From Woeseiaceae bacterium (lineage in GTDB: Bacteria > Pseudomonadota > Gammaproteobacteria > Steroidobacterales > Woeseiaceae): DNA of 40,710 nucleotides. The notes beneath the pieces were generated by a model. It saw only the letters and a program-made list of their open reading frames with translations. It searched no databases and was not told the DNA's origin. The stretch covers positions 1 through 40,710 of the forward strand of contig JAQWSV010000019.1 in NCBI GenBank assembly GCA_029243005.1, given 5' to 3'. The translations under genes and the position numbers were made by a program. This document shows positions 12,048 to 21,026 of this stretch, in pieces; the stretch's first letter is position 1, and each line of letters starts with the position of its first letter.

Positions 12048-12105
12048 GCGTTGTGCCATATCAAATTGGATGATGGGGACAATCCCATAACAAGAGAGGG
12101 TAGAT

Positions 12106-13641
12106 ATGCACATCCTCCGAATCACGCTGATCCCGTTTGCCGCCGTTGTTTTGCTGGCTGGGTGTACAGAGCCTCCTGCCGACACGGAATCGGTTACAGA
12201 AATACCGATGGAATCTGCCGAGTCGGCCATTCCCGCCAACACCATGGAAATGATCGCGCGAGCTGATCGACTCGAGCTCGACACGCCTTATGTGGCGCCA
12301 CCCGGGGATTCGGATACGCACCACACGATGGGTTTTGCGAGAACGATGTGTTCCGGCGTGTTCATCTCGGGCCTCGAAGCCGATTTTGCCGCGGAGAATA
12401 TCGGCTTTTTTACTTCGCCCCACGATACACGCAGCGTCGTCGTCGAGCGTGAAGTCGATTTTGAGAACAAGACAGTCAGCCTGACGACGAACAAGGGCGT
12501 AACCCGTGTCGCGAAGCACATTGGCGATCGTGGTTGTGTGCCTTTGCCGATCGGTGCAACGGATCCGTACTACGAGCCACCAGTGTTGCAATCATCATTA
12601 CCGGATGCTTTATCAACGCCTTGGCCGATGGGGGATGTTCTGCCCGACGATCCCGTTCCTGCGGAGATCAATCAGGACAAGCTCAGCGCGGCGATGGATA
12701 CATTCTTTACCGATGGCACCATGTCTGCATCACTAGTCGTGACCTACAACGGGCAACTGATCGCGGAGCGCTATGGCGAGGGCATCGATATGCACACCTC
12801 GCTGGAAAGCTGGTCGATGTCGAAGAGCCTCTCGGCGACTCTGCTGGGCGTTCTGGTTCAACAGGGTGAGTACACACTCGATGAGTCCGCGCCGTTTCCC
12901 GAGTGGCGGGAAGAAGACGACCCGCGTCAGGGTATTCGCATCCAGGACATCCTGCGTATGTCGAGCGGCTTGCGCTGCAGAAACATGGGTGACCCTGACT
13001 GGGATCCGGCACTCGGCTATCCCGATCATCTGTACCTGTACACCGGTACCGTCAATTCATTCGAGTATGCGGCGACACGACCACAACAATGGAAACCGAA
13101 TACCGTTGGGCGGTATCGGAATTGTGACCCGGTGTTGACCAACTATCTCATTCGTCTCGCGGTCGAAGGGCGTGGTGATGACTATCAGCAATTCCCGCAA
13201 CAGCAGCTGTTCGACAAACTTGGTATCAGGAACCTCGTCATCCAGACGGATCCGTACGGCAACATGTTGTTGAACGGATCGAGTCTCGGGCCCGCAAGGG
13301 ACTGGGCCCGCATAGGTAACCTGTATCTGAACGATGGCATGGCCAATGGTGAACGCGTATTGCCGGAAGGGTTTGCCGATTTTGTGAGCACGGTTGCACC
13401 CGCTTGGGCAGCGGACGGCCGACCCATTTATGGCGGATTCTTTTGGCTCATGGGTGCGAACTACGGGCTGGAACCGGGTGATGTTTATGCGATGCGCGGT
13501 GCCGGTGGACAGATCACCGTCATCGTGCCGTCAAAGGGCCTTGTCATGGCCAGGCTCGGGCACTATGCGGGTGCGCCAGTCTGGGGCGACGCATTCGAGG
13601 AAGGCATGAACCTGCTGATGGCGGCAGTTCCGGATATCTGA
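12106..13641 (+). CDS. Serine hydrolase lipoprotein, class C beta-lactamase/esterase family
   Basis: The 511-residue product starts with a lipoprotein signal peptide whose lipobox LLAGC predicts lipid attachment at about Cys20. The C-terminal two thirds form a penicillin-binding-like transpeptidase/esterase fold. The SxxK motif is Ser237-Met-Ser-Lys240 and the YxN motif is Tyr337-Arg-Asn339. The glycine-rich MRGAGGQITVIVP occupies the place of the third motif. Members cleave esters, amides or D-amino acid peptides; the substrate cannot be told. The N-terminal 150 residues are not recognised. AGAGGG precedes ATG 12106. It opens a run of exported hydrolases between atpC and glmU. Confidence 0.85.
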   Translation: MHILRITLIPFAAVVLLAGCTEPPADTESVTEIPMESAESAIPANTMEMIARADRLELDTPYVAPPGDSDTHHTMGFARTMCSGVFISGLEADFAAENIGFFTSPHDTRSVVVEREVDFENKTVSLTTNKGVTRVAKHIGDRGCVPLPIGATDPYYEPPVLQSSLPDALSTPWPMGDVLPDDPVPAEINQDKLSAAMDTFFTDGTMSASLVVTYNGQLIAERYGEGIDMHTSLESWSMSKSLSATLLGVLVQQGEYTLDESAPFPEWREEDDPRQGIRIQDILRMSSGLRCRNMGDPDWDPALGYPDHLYLYTGTVNSFEYAATRPQQWKPNTVGRYRNCDPVLTNYLIRLAVEGRGDDYQQFPQQQLFDKLGIRNLVIQTDPYGNMLLNGSSLGPARDWARIGNLYLNDGMANGERVLPEGFADFVSTVAPAWAADGRPIYGGFFWLMGANYGLEPGDVYAMRGAGGQITVIVPSKGLVMARLGHYAGAPVWGDAFEEGMNLLMAAVPDI

Positions 13642-13695
13642 TCATTTTAGAAGTTTTCCGCCATAGATAAATTTGGACGCCTGTCTCGGGGCGTA

Positions 13696-14949
13696 TTACT
13701 GGAGTAGCGGTACCAGTTTGTTTCGATCACCATCAATCGGTGTCGTGATTGGCAAACCCAGTATTTCCATCATCAGCGGATAGACATCAGTTACATGAAT
13801 CGGGCCAATTTTCTTCCCCTTCGGCAGTCGCGGACCGCTCGCCAGGAATATGGCGTGCATTCCTTCTACTTCCGGTGGCCAGCCGTGGTCGCCGCGAGAG
13901 CGGCGATTGATACGCCGTTCGGAGGAATATACGAGGTAACCGGGGTCACCTATGGCTATAACATCCGCAAAGCCCGCCTCAGCCGTCAATCGCCAGTCTT
14001 GCGGGGCTTCCTCCCGAAGCATCGCCTTGCCGTGCGACCAGGCTCCGTTTATTGCATCCCGAATTTCGACGGCGCGTGCTCGATTCGGCTTATCCAGGTA
14101 CAGGTAAATCGACGCGGCATGATCGACGATACTCATATCGTCCGTATCGATGATGTCCTCGATGATAAGAATGTCCTCGTCCAGGTTTTTCGCCAGCAGG
14201 CCATGATCCGAGACGACGACTAGGTAGACCTCGTCGGCAATGGGTAATTGCTCGATACCAGTGAGTAACTGGTCGAGATAGGTGTTCACCTTGGTAATTG
14301 CCCCGACGCTTTGCTTCGAGCCCGGCCCATACCCATGCGTCATTGTGTCCACGTCCTCGAAATAGAGCGTGATAAAGTGGGGTTGCTCGTCTTCGGGCAT
14401 CGTAAGCCAGTCCAGCACCTGTTGTACGCGGTCTCCGCCGGGAACGGACGCATCAAACACGTTCCAATGCGACATTGGGAAGCCCTGCACATTTGCCTCG
14501 GTACCGACGAAGAAATACGCGGCTGTAACCATCCCTGCTTTCTCGGCAGCCACCCAGACCGGTTCGCCAGAATACCAATCGCCATTTTGCACCGCCTCTC
14601 GGTCGCTCAGCGAATACCAGGCGCTCTTGTCCTTGTTGGGAAAGGTATTGCCTATCAATCGATGATTGGCGGGATAAAGCCCGGTGGCAATCGAGTAGTG
14701 ATTCGGAAATGTCAGTGTCGGAAAGACCGGGATCATCCGCTCCGCCTGAACTCCATTCGCTGCAATTCGGTCCAGCGCGGGGGTCTCATACAGGTCTTGG
14801 TAGTCCCAGCGGAAGCCGTCCAACGATATGAGGATCAGGTATGGCTTGTCGCGTTGCTCGGGTGCGTTGATGCCGCCAGAGCCCTGCGCCAGCGCGGTTG
14901 AACTCAAAAAGAGCAACAAAAAGAGTGTTTTAGATAGCTTCCAACTCAT
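13696..14949 (-). CDS. Exported nucleotide pyrophosphatase/phosphodiesterase (alkaline phosphatase superfamily)
   Basis: The 417-residue product has a clear signal peptide (LSKTLFLLLFLSSTALAQ). The fold is that of the ectonucleotide pyrophosphatase/phosphodiesterase family. Metal ligand Asp44 lies in SLDGFRWDY, and the nucleophile Thr80 lies in PTLTFPNHYS. Further metal ligands come from DVDTMTHGYG, VVSDHGL and RGDHGW. The probable role is periplasmic phosphate release from nucleotides or phosphodiesters. I chose the ATG at 14949 because it places the signal peptide at the N-terminus; an upstream ATG at 14994 would add 15 residues and overlap the divergent gene. It is divergent from the CocE operon and convergent with the serine hydrolase. 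Confidence 0.85.
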   Translation of the reverse strand: MSWKLSKTLFLLLFLSSTALAQGSGGINAPEQRDKPYLILISLDGFRWDYQDLYETPALDRIAANGVQAERMIPVFPTLTFPNHYSIATGLYPANHRLIGNTFPNKDKSAWYSLSDREAVQNGDWYSGEPVWVAAEKAGMVTAAYFFVGTEANVQGFPMSHWNVFDASVPGGDRVQQVLDWLTMPEDEQPHFITLYFEDVDTMTHGYGPGSKQSVGAITKVNTYLDQLLTGIEQLPIADEVYLVVVSDHGLLAKNLDEDILIIEDIIDTDDMSIVDHAASIYLYLDKPNRARAVEIRDAINGAWSHGKAMLREEAPQDWRLTAEAGFADVIAIGDPGYLVYSSERRINRRSRGDHGWPPEVEGMHAIFLASGPRLPKGKKIGPIHVTDVYPLMMEILGLPITTPIDGDRNKLVPLLQ

Positions 14950-14971
14950 ATCTCTGTGTAGATTAGGTCGC

Positions 14972-15004
14972 GTGGCAGGCTGCCTACGATACAATGCCTG
15001 CCAC
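14972..15004. promoter_or_regulatory. Inverted repeat in divergent promoter region (operator candidate)
   Basis: GTGGCAGGC (14972-14980) and its exact reverse complement GCCTGCCAC (14996-15004) flank 15 bases. Within the spacer, TACAAT at 14990-14995 resembles a -10 element for the + strand operon, although no good -35 is visible. The dyad sits between the phosphodiesterase gene (-) and the CocE gene (+), so a regulator bound here could control both. Confidence 0.5.
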
Positions 15005-15035
15005 TAAAAGCATAAAAACCATGATGGGGGACACC

Positions 15036-16913
15036 ATGCTGCAGTGCACCCGCGCCGCCCGCGGCGCATTCCTGTTTGTTTCCTTATATGCGCTGAGCGC
15101 CATGGCGCAGGATGACAGCGCCGATCTCGCCAAATTCAGGTCGATGTCGGAATCCGACACGATGATCATGGTGCCAATGCGTGATGGTGTCAGGCTTGCG
15201 ACCGATGTACATACACCGAAAGGGGATGGCCCCTTCCCAGCGATCCTCGTAAAAACGCCATACAATTTCAATAGCATGGGCGGCTCTACACTGATGTTCG
15301 CCAACGAGGCGATCGAGCGTGGCTATGCGGTCGTTGTACAGAACGAGCGCGGTCGTTATTACTCAGAAGGTGAGTGGGAGATTCTTGGTAAACCGCGCAG
15401 CGATGGCTATGACTCGTTAACCTGGATCGAGGAACAGCCATGGTCTGATGGCAAGGTCGCCACCTGGGGTTGTTCATCAACTGCTGAATGGCAGATGGCC
15501 CTCGCGGCACAAGACCACCCGGCTCATGTGGCGATGGTCCCGATGGCGTCCGGCGCTGGCATCGGTCGCGTCGGCGAATACTACGAGCAGGGCAACTGGT
15601 ACAAAGGCGGTGTTCACCAGACCTTATTCACAGTCTGGCTCTATGGTGTACAGCAGAACATCCGCCCGCAGTTTCCACGAGGCCTGAGCCAGGAACAGCT
15701 GCAGCGGTTACGCAAGGCCTATGATCTCGCTGCCTCCATGCCCGAAATGGACTGGGCGAAACATATGCGCAAGCTGCCTTCCGTCGATTGGCTACAAGAC
15801 GCCGACGGCAATGACGGCCCAGGCGCCGACTTCATGACCCGCAAGCCGAACGATCGGGGCTGGTATCAAGGCGGTCTCTATCATGACGACGAGGACTTCG
15901 GCGTCCCGGCTTACTGGTTCAACAGCTGGTTCGATGTGAGCCAGGGCCCGAACCTCGCGCTTTACAATCACGCCCGCAATAACGCCAGTATGCAAACGAT
16001 TCGGGACGGTCAGTACATGATGATCGCGCCGACCTTGCACTGCGGGTTCTATCGTACTCCGGAGCACAACGACTACATTGCCGGCGACCTGAATGTCGGC
16101 AACGCCTACTACGATTACTGGGAAACGATCTTCGCCTTCCTCGGCTACTACATGAAAGAAGAGGAGAACGGCTTTCATGACAATACGCCGCGCGTGCAGT
16201 TCTATACGATGGGCCGCAATCAGTGGGAGTCGTCCGACACCTGGCCGCCCGAAGATGCAGTTATGACGCCGATGTATCTCGACAGTAGCGGTAATGCTAA
16301 CAGCGTGTTTGGCGATGGAATCCTGTCTGAAGAGATCGCGTCCGGCGGTTCGGATACGTTTACCTACGATCCAATGAATCCGGTGCCGTCACTGGGCGGC
16401 GGCGTGTGTTGTAATCGTGGTGCGTCACTCGGTGGCAGCTTCGATCAGCGCGGCATCGAAGCGCGCGCGGATGTACTCGTTTATACATCTGAGCCCCTGG
16501 AGTCAGCCATCGATGTTACCGGCTTCGTGCGTGCGAAGCTCTTCGTTTCATCGGATGTGCGTGATACGGACTTCACGATCAAGTTAGTCGATGTACATTC
16601 CGACGGCAGCGCCTGGAACGTGGATGACACTATTTTGCGTGCACGTTACCGTGAGGGCTTCGACCAGGAAGTTTTCATGGAGAAGGGTAATGTCTACGAG
16701 CTTAATCCGACGGCGATGTCGACCAGTTACGAGTTCAAGGCCGGCCACCGGATTCGTATTGAAGTAGCGTCCAGCAAGTTTCCGCAGTACATGCGCAACC
16801 TGAACACCGGTGGCAACAACTACGATGAAATAGAGGGCGTCATCGCGACGAACACGATTCATCATTCAGCTCGCCATCAGTCTCAGATCATCCTGCCAAT
16901 CAGACTAAGGTAA
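15036..16913 (+). CDS. CocE/NonD family acyl-peptide hydrolase (S15-like), exported
   Basis: This 625-residue hydrolase has a signal peptide (AFLFVSLYALSAMAQ). The N-terminal block MVPMRDGVRLATDVHTPKG and the following PAILVKTPYN are typical of cocaine esterase and X-Pro dipeptidyl peptidase relatives. The nucleophile is probably Ser147 in TWGCSSTAEW, a variant of the usual GxSxxG. The C-terminal part is the jelly-roll domain of the family (TGFVRAKLFVSSDVRDTDF). I chose ATG 15036, preceded by GGGGGA; ATG 14994, 15021 and 15024 are in frame upstream. It is the first gene of a three-gene operon, with the next ATG only 10 bases after its stop. Confidence 0.86.
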   Translation: MLQCTRAARGAFLFVSLYALSAMAQDDSADLAKFRSMSESDTMIMVPMRDGVRLATDVHTPKGDGPFPAILVKTPYNFNSMGGSTLMFANEAIERGYAVVVQNERGRYYSEGEWEILGKPRSDGYDSLTWIEEQPWSDGKVATWGCSSTAEWQMALAAQDHPAHVAMVPMASGAGIGRVGEYYEQGNWYKGGVHQTLFTVWLYGVQQNIRPQFPRGLSQEQLQRLRKAYDLAASMPEMDWAKHMRKLPSVDWLQDADGNDGPGADFMTRKPNDRGWYQGGLYHDDEDFGVPAYWFNSWFDVSQGPNLALYNHARNNASMQTIRDGQYMMIAPTLHCGFYRTPEHNDYIAGDLNVGNAYYDYWETIFAFLGYYMKEEENGFHDNTPRVQFYTMGRNQWESSDTWPPEDAVMTPMYLDSSGNANSVFGDGILSEEIASGGSDTFTYDPMNPVPSLGGGVCCNRGASLGGSFDQRGIEARADVLVYTSEPLESAIDVTGFVRAKLFVSSDVRDTDFTIKLVDVHSDGSAWNVDDTILRARYREGFDQEVFMEKGNVYELNPTAMSTSYEFKAGHRIRIEVASSKFPQYMRNLNTGGNNYDEIEGVIATNTIHHSARHQSQIILPIRLR

Positions 16914-16923
16914 GGAGACCATC

Positions 16924-17823
16924 ATGAAGTTTTCAAAAATTGTCTTCCTGGGTATCTCGTTGGGCGTTGGTCTAAGCGCCCTTGCCCAGGATGACGGCCT
17001 GAAGATATATATATCCGCTGATATGGAGGGTGTCGTCGGTGCAGTCACCGGCGAGCAACTCAGTCCCGGTGGTTTCGAGTACGAGCGTTTCCGGCAGTTC
17101 ATGACCGACGAGGTCAACGCTGCGATCGATGCAGCCCGTGCCGCAGGTGCGACGGAATTTCTCGTCAGCGACTCGCATGGCAACGGCCAGAACCTGCTCA
17201 TTGAGCAAATGCCGGATGACGTAATGATCGTCCGATCGTGGCCGCGACCGCTCGGCATGATGGAAGGTATCGATGATACGTTCGATGGCGTTATCTTCAC
17301 GGGCTACCACGCGAGCACCGCGAATACGCGTGGCGTCCGTGCGCACACAATGTCGAGCGCCAACATCACGAGCCTGCGCCTCAATGGCATCGAGATGACC
17401 GAGGGCAGCATAAATGCTGCCATTGCAGGCTATTTCGGTGTACCCGTGATTCTGGTCACGGGGGACGATGCCGCAGTTGCAGAAAACCAGGTCATCATCG
17501 GCGATATCGAAGGAGCTATCGTCAAGTGGTCCTATGGTTTTCACTCGGCAAGAACGCTGACGCCGGAAGCCGCGTACGAGGAGATTCGTACACGAACGGC
17601 ATCGGCTATCAGCCGTATCGACGATTTCGATCCTTACGTGCTTGAGACACCCATCGAACTGGAACTAAGCCTCAAGCACTATATGCCGGTTGAGACGCTT
17701 TCTTACCTGCCCAATGTGGAGAAAGTGAATTCACACACAATTCGCTACATCGGCGAAGACATCATCGATATTTCGAAGTTTTTGCGGGTGGCGACTGGCT
17801 ACCGGGTGGATCTGCAACCATGA
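16924..17823 (+). CDS. Exported M55 family D-aminopeptidase (DppA-like)
   Basis: The 299-residue zinc enzyme matches DppA-type D-aminopeptidases, which remove N-terminal D-amino acids from peptides. Zinc ligands by family position are Asp33 and Glu35 in ADMEG, His85 in SDSHG, His129 in GYH and Glu160 in MTEG. The catalytic His141 is in VRAHTMSS. Unlike B. subtilis DppA, it begins with a signal peptide (KIVFLGISLGVGLSALAQ), so it should act in the periplasm. AAGGAG precedes ATG 16924. Its TGA overlaps the ATG of the next gene. Confidence 0.9.
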   Translation: MKFSKIVFLGISLGVGLSALAQDDGLKIYISADMEGVVGAVTGEQLSPGGFEYERFRQFMTDEVNAAIDAARAAGATEFLVSDSHGNGQNLLIEQMPDDVMIVRSWPRPLGMMEGIDDTFDGVIFTGYHASTANTRGVRAHTMSSANITSLRLNGIEMTEGSINAAIAGYFGVPVILVTGDDAAVAENQVIIGDIEGAIVKWSYGFHSARTLTPEAAYEEIRTRTASAISRIDDFDPYVLETPIELELSLKHYMPVETLSYLPNVEKVNSHTIRYIGEDIIDISKFLRVATGYRVDLQP

Positions 17824-19253
17824 ATATAAAAGTAATGAAGTCCGTAACTTCTCTCATGCTCTGCGGAATGCTGGTAGCCGTGGTATCTGCATGCCAGCCT
17901 GCACCATCCGGAACGGCCATCACAAACGTCACCACTATCGACGCGGTTAACGGCGTGCGAGCGAACCAGACCGTTGTTTTTGACGGCGACGAGATCACTG
18001 CGATCCAGGGTGCCGGCGCGGATCTCAATGTCGTCGAGACCATCGACGGCTCGGGTAAATTTCTGATTCCCGGTCTCTGGGACTTCCACGTACATCTTTC
18101 CTACGACGATCGCTTCACACCGTCGATGCCGGCGCAGTTCCTTTCTTATGGGATCACGAGTGTCCGTGACACCGGTGGGCTGATGCACAAGATGTTGCCG
18201 GTAATCGAGTCAATGCGCGCCGAAGATGCCGTTGCGCCGCGTGTGTTCTTCGCTGGCCCGCTGCTCGACGGCCAGTATGTCGTCTATGATGGTGACGACC
18301 GTCCCGAAATCGGTGTGCAGAATGCGACGCCGGAGCAGGCGCGCGAGACGATCCGCGGGCTCAAGGAACAGGGCGTCGACTTCATCAAGATCTACGAAAT
18401 GGTGTCGCCCGACGTTTTCGAGGTGATGGTCGAGACCGCTAACGAACTTGACCTGCCGATTGATTCGCACGTGCCGCTGTCGTTGCGTGCCAGTACTGCG
18501 GGCCCTTCCGTCGATTCGATCGAACATCTCCGCAATATCGAGATGGATTGCGCCAGCAATTCGCCGGAGCTGCATGAAGAACGTATGGAGCGTCTGAGAA
18601 ACTCGGATGGGCTGTCAGGTTTCGAGTTGCGTTCGTCCTTACACAGCCTGCAGCGACTGCCTGCGATCGCGAATTACGACCAGGAGCGTTGCGATGAAGT
18701 CATCGCTGTACTCGAATCGACGACGCAGGTACCGACCTTGCAGCTCTTTTCGACCAGCGTTGTGCCACCCTGGGTCCGCGATGACTGGGATGACGCACTC
18801 GACCGGCTGCCGGCTGCTGCGACTGAGGAATGGCGCGAGATCACCGCCGCGGGTCGTGCCAATCCACGGGAAACCGGAGACACCACATTTGCGGAGTGGG
18901 GTCTCTTCCTGACCGGCCGAGCTTATGCCGCTGGCGTTCCAATCGGTGCCGGCACCGACACTCCCATTGGCCTGTCACCACCCGGTTACAGCCTGCACAC
19001 GGAACTCGAGTTTCTGGTCCGCGCAGGTCTCTCGCCGATCGATGTTTTGGCCGCGGCCACCGTCCGGCCCGCACAGTTCTTCTCACTGCAGGACGAGATG
19101 GGCACGATCGATATTGGCAAGGTCGCCGACCTGGTTCTTCTTGACGGAAACCCCCTCGATCACATTGCGAACACGAAGTCGATCTCGCGCGTCATCAGTA
19201 AGGGCGTCGTATACGAATCGGAAGCGCTTGTTCAGGCAAGTATGGAACGGTAA
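17820..19253 (+). CDS. Amidohydrolase family lipoprotein (imidazolonepropionase-like)
   Basis: The 477-residue product has a lipoprotein signal peptide with the cysteine in VVSACQP (about Cys25). The metal-binding HxH motif is in GLWDFHVHL, a late GTDTP supplies the aspartate ligand, and the C-terminal PAQFFSLQDEMGTIDIGKVADLVLL region is typical of the family. Related exported enzymes act as Xaa-Pro or Xaa-Arg dipeptidases or on other amides; the substrate here is unknown. The ATGA overlap with the M55 gene indicates translational coupling, linking this enzyme to D-peptide or dipeptide breakdown. Confidence 0.87.
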   Translation: MNIKVMKSVTSLMLCGMLVAVVSACQPAPSGTAITNVTTIDAVNGVRANQTVVFDGDEITAIQGAGADLNVVETIDGSGKFLIPGLWDFHVHLSYDDRFTPSMPAQFLSYGITSVRDTGGLMHKMLPVIESMRAEDAVAPRVFFAGPLLDGQYVVYDGDDRPEIGVQNATPEQARETIRGLKEQGVDFIKIYEMVSPDVFEVMVETANELDLPIDSHVPLSLRASTAGPSVDSIEHLRNIEMDCASNSPELHEERMERLRNSDGLSGFELRSSLHSLQRLPAIANYDQERCDEVIAVLESTTQVPTLQLFSTSVVPPWVRDDWDDALDRLPAAATEEWREITAAGRANPRETGDTTFAEWGLFLTGRAYAAGVPIGAGTDTPIGLSPPGYSLHTELEFLVRAGLSPIDVLAAATVRPAQFFSLQDEMGTIDIGKVADLVLLDGNPLDHIANTKSISRVISKGVVYESEALVQASMER

Positions 19254-19515
19254 CGTCAAATTCTATCTGGAGCTGCGAGTCCGAGATATTCATACGGACC
19301 AAAAAATCCTCCCGGCGATCCATACTGTCCGGGACTTACAAGTTTCGCCAATCCTCTCTGATTCTTCGTGTGTCGTTGCTGGCTGCTTGCTGCAGCGGCG
19401 AACTGCAGGTCACGCGTGAACCGGCCTTGAAGCAAGTCTCAATCCGGGCATTTATCACATAAATCAATGATCTACATGCGGTATCATCCGCAGCATTCGT
19501 CATGGGAAACCGCGC

Positions 19516-20868
19516 TTGAGCACATCCATCATCATCCTAGCTGCCGGTCAGGGCAAGAGAATGCACTCTGCCTTGCCGAAGGTGTTGCAGCCACTCGCTG
19601 GCAGGCCGTTGCTTGCTCACGTCATCGATTATTCCAATGCGCTTGGAGCTGAGGATATCTGCGTGGTTTACGGACATGGCGGGGACGAGGTACAGGCGGC
19701 GTTCGCTGATGTCCCGCTTCGATGGGCTCTACAGGCTGAACAGAGAGGTACCGGTCACGCCGTGCAGCAGGCGATGCCGGAGACCCCCGATGACAATATA
19801 GTTATCGTTGTATACGGCGATGTACCGTTGCTGACGCCCGGAACACTTCAATCGCTGCTCGATGGCTGCGGCGATGGCGAAGTTGGCCTGTTGACCGTCG
19901 ACCTCGACCATCCTTTCGGCTATGGTCGGATAATCCGCGAGAGCGGATCGATTCAGAGAAGCGTCGAAGAACGTGATGCGACCGGCGATCAAAAGAAGAT
20001 TCAGGAGGTCAACACGGGCGTTATGTGTTGCTCAGCGCGGCAGCTTAAACACTGGCTCGGGCAATTAAGTAACGATAACGCGCAGGGAGAGTATTATTTG
20101 ACCGACGTCATCGGCATGGCGGTTGCCGACGGCGACGTGGTTAACGGCGTCAAAGCGAAAGACCAGGTTGAAATCATGGGCATCAATGACAAGAAGCAAC
20201 TGGCCGATGCGGAGCGTGCATTGCAGCGCCGGCTCGTCGATCAGTTGATGGAGCAAGGCGTCGCTTTCGCTGACCCTTCACGGGTGGATATTCGCGGCGA
20301 CGTGACCTGTGGTACGGATGTCTTTATTGACGTCAATGTCGTCCTTGAAGGCACCGTTACGCTTGAGAACAACGTGCGCATCGGTATGAATAACCTGGTT
20401 CGCAACAGTCAGCTTGGCGAAGGCACTGTCATTCGCGCCAATTGCCATATTGAAGAAGCAAGCACGGGCAAGAACTGTATCGTAGGCCCGTTTGCCAGGT
20501 TACGTCCGGCGACCGAGCTTGCTGACGATGTTCGCGTTGGTAACTTTGTTGAGATCAAGAAATCGCAGATTGCTGACGGCAGCAAGGTAAATCACCTGAC
20601 CTACATTGGCGACGCTGACGTTGGAAAGGGCGTGAACGTTGGCGCTGGCACTATCACTTGTAACTACGATGGCGCTAATAAGCATGTAACGAAAATTGGT
20701 GACGGAGCATTCATCGGCTCCGGTGTTCAGCTGGTCGCGCCCGTCGAAGTCGGTGCGGGCGCCACGATCGGTGCGGGGTCGACGATTTCGAAATCGGCTC
20801 CTGAGGGTAAATTGACCCTCGCGCGCGTCAGGCAAACTACCGTGGATGGCTGGAAGGCGCCGAAGTAG
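19516..20868 (+). CDS. glmU: Bifunctional UDP-N-acetylglucosamine pyrophosphorylase / glucosamine-1-phosphate acetyltransferase
   Basis: GlmU (450 residues) acetylates glucosamine-1-phosphate and then forms UDP-GlcNAc for peptidoglycan and LPS. The N-terminal uridyltransferase domain shows LAAGQGKRMHSALPKVLQPL. The C-terminal left-handed beta-helix shows hexapeptide repeats and the acetyltransferase region HLTYIGDADVGKGVNVGAG. The start is TTG 19516; no in-frame ATG would keep the IIILAAGQG motif, and the ribosome site (GGGAAA) is weak. The 262 bases before it hold no recognisable gene or clear promoter. It precedes glmS, as in many gammaproteobacteria. Confidence 0.95.
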   Translation: MSTSIIILAAGQGKRMHSALPKVLQPLAGRPLLAHVIDYSNALGAEDICVVYGHGGDEVQAAFADVPLRWALQAEQRGTGHAVQQAMPETPDDNIVIVVYGDVPLLTPGTLQSLLDGCGDGEVGLLTVDLDHPFGYGRIIRESGSIQRSVEERDATGDQKKIQEVNTGVMCCSARQLKHWLGQLSNDNAQGEYYLTDVIGMAVADGDVVNGVKAKDQVEIMGINDKKQLADAERALQRRLVDQLMEQGVAFADPSRVDIRGDVTCGTDVFIDVNVVLEGTVTLENNVRIGMNNLVRNSQLGEGTVIRANCHIEEASTGKNCIVGPFARLRPATELADDVRVGNFVEIKKSQIADGSKVNHLTYIGDADVGKGVNVGAGTITCNYDGANKHVTKIGDGAFIGSGVQLVAPVEVGAGATIGAGSTISKSAPEGKLTLARVRQTTVDGWKAPK

Positions 20869-20883
20869 CAGTAGAAATCAGCA

Positions 20884-21026
20884 TATAATCAAAGAGTTAT
20901 TGGTTATGCTGGAGAGTGTGACCTGGATCTTGCAGAGTAGCGTGAACTGTTTCACTCTGGCCCACCGCGGAACCTGCGACAATGTCAGGGAGTCCTGTGG
21001 CATTCACTTCCGGGAGTACTTTTTAG
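20884..21026 (+). promoter_or_regulatory. Possible promoter and structured leader of glmS
   Basis: A perfect TATAAT lies at 20884-20889, 16 bases after the glmU stop, but its -35 region is poor. Downstream, GTGAA (20942-20946) pairs with TTCAC (20951-20955) around CTGT. CCTG (20973-20976) pairs with CAGG (20986-20989), inside a looser outer pairing of CCAC with GTGG (20997-21000). GGGAG at 21012-21016 is the ribosome binding site. The leader may give glmS its own control apart from glmU; it does not look like the Gram-positive glmS ribozyme. Confidence 0.35.

Noticed and set aside
13795-14901. Long + strand open frames opposite the phosphodiesterase gene
   Set aside because: They are antisense to a gene with clear catalytic motifs and show no motifs of their own.
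19254-19515. Small lipoprotein gene before glmU (SLLAACCSGELQ followed by a stop)
   Set aside because: The frame has a lipobox-like stretch but no usable start codon and no ribosome binding site, and only about 30 residues follow it.
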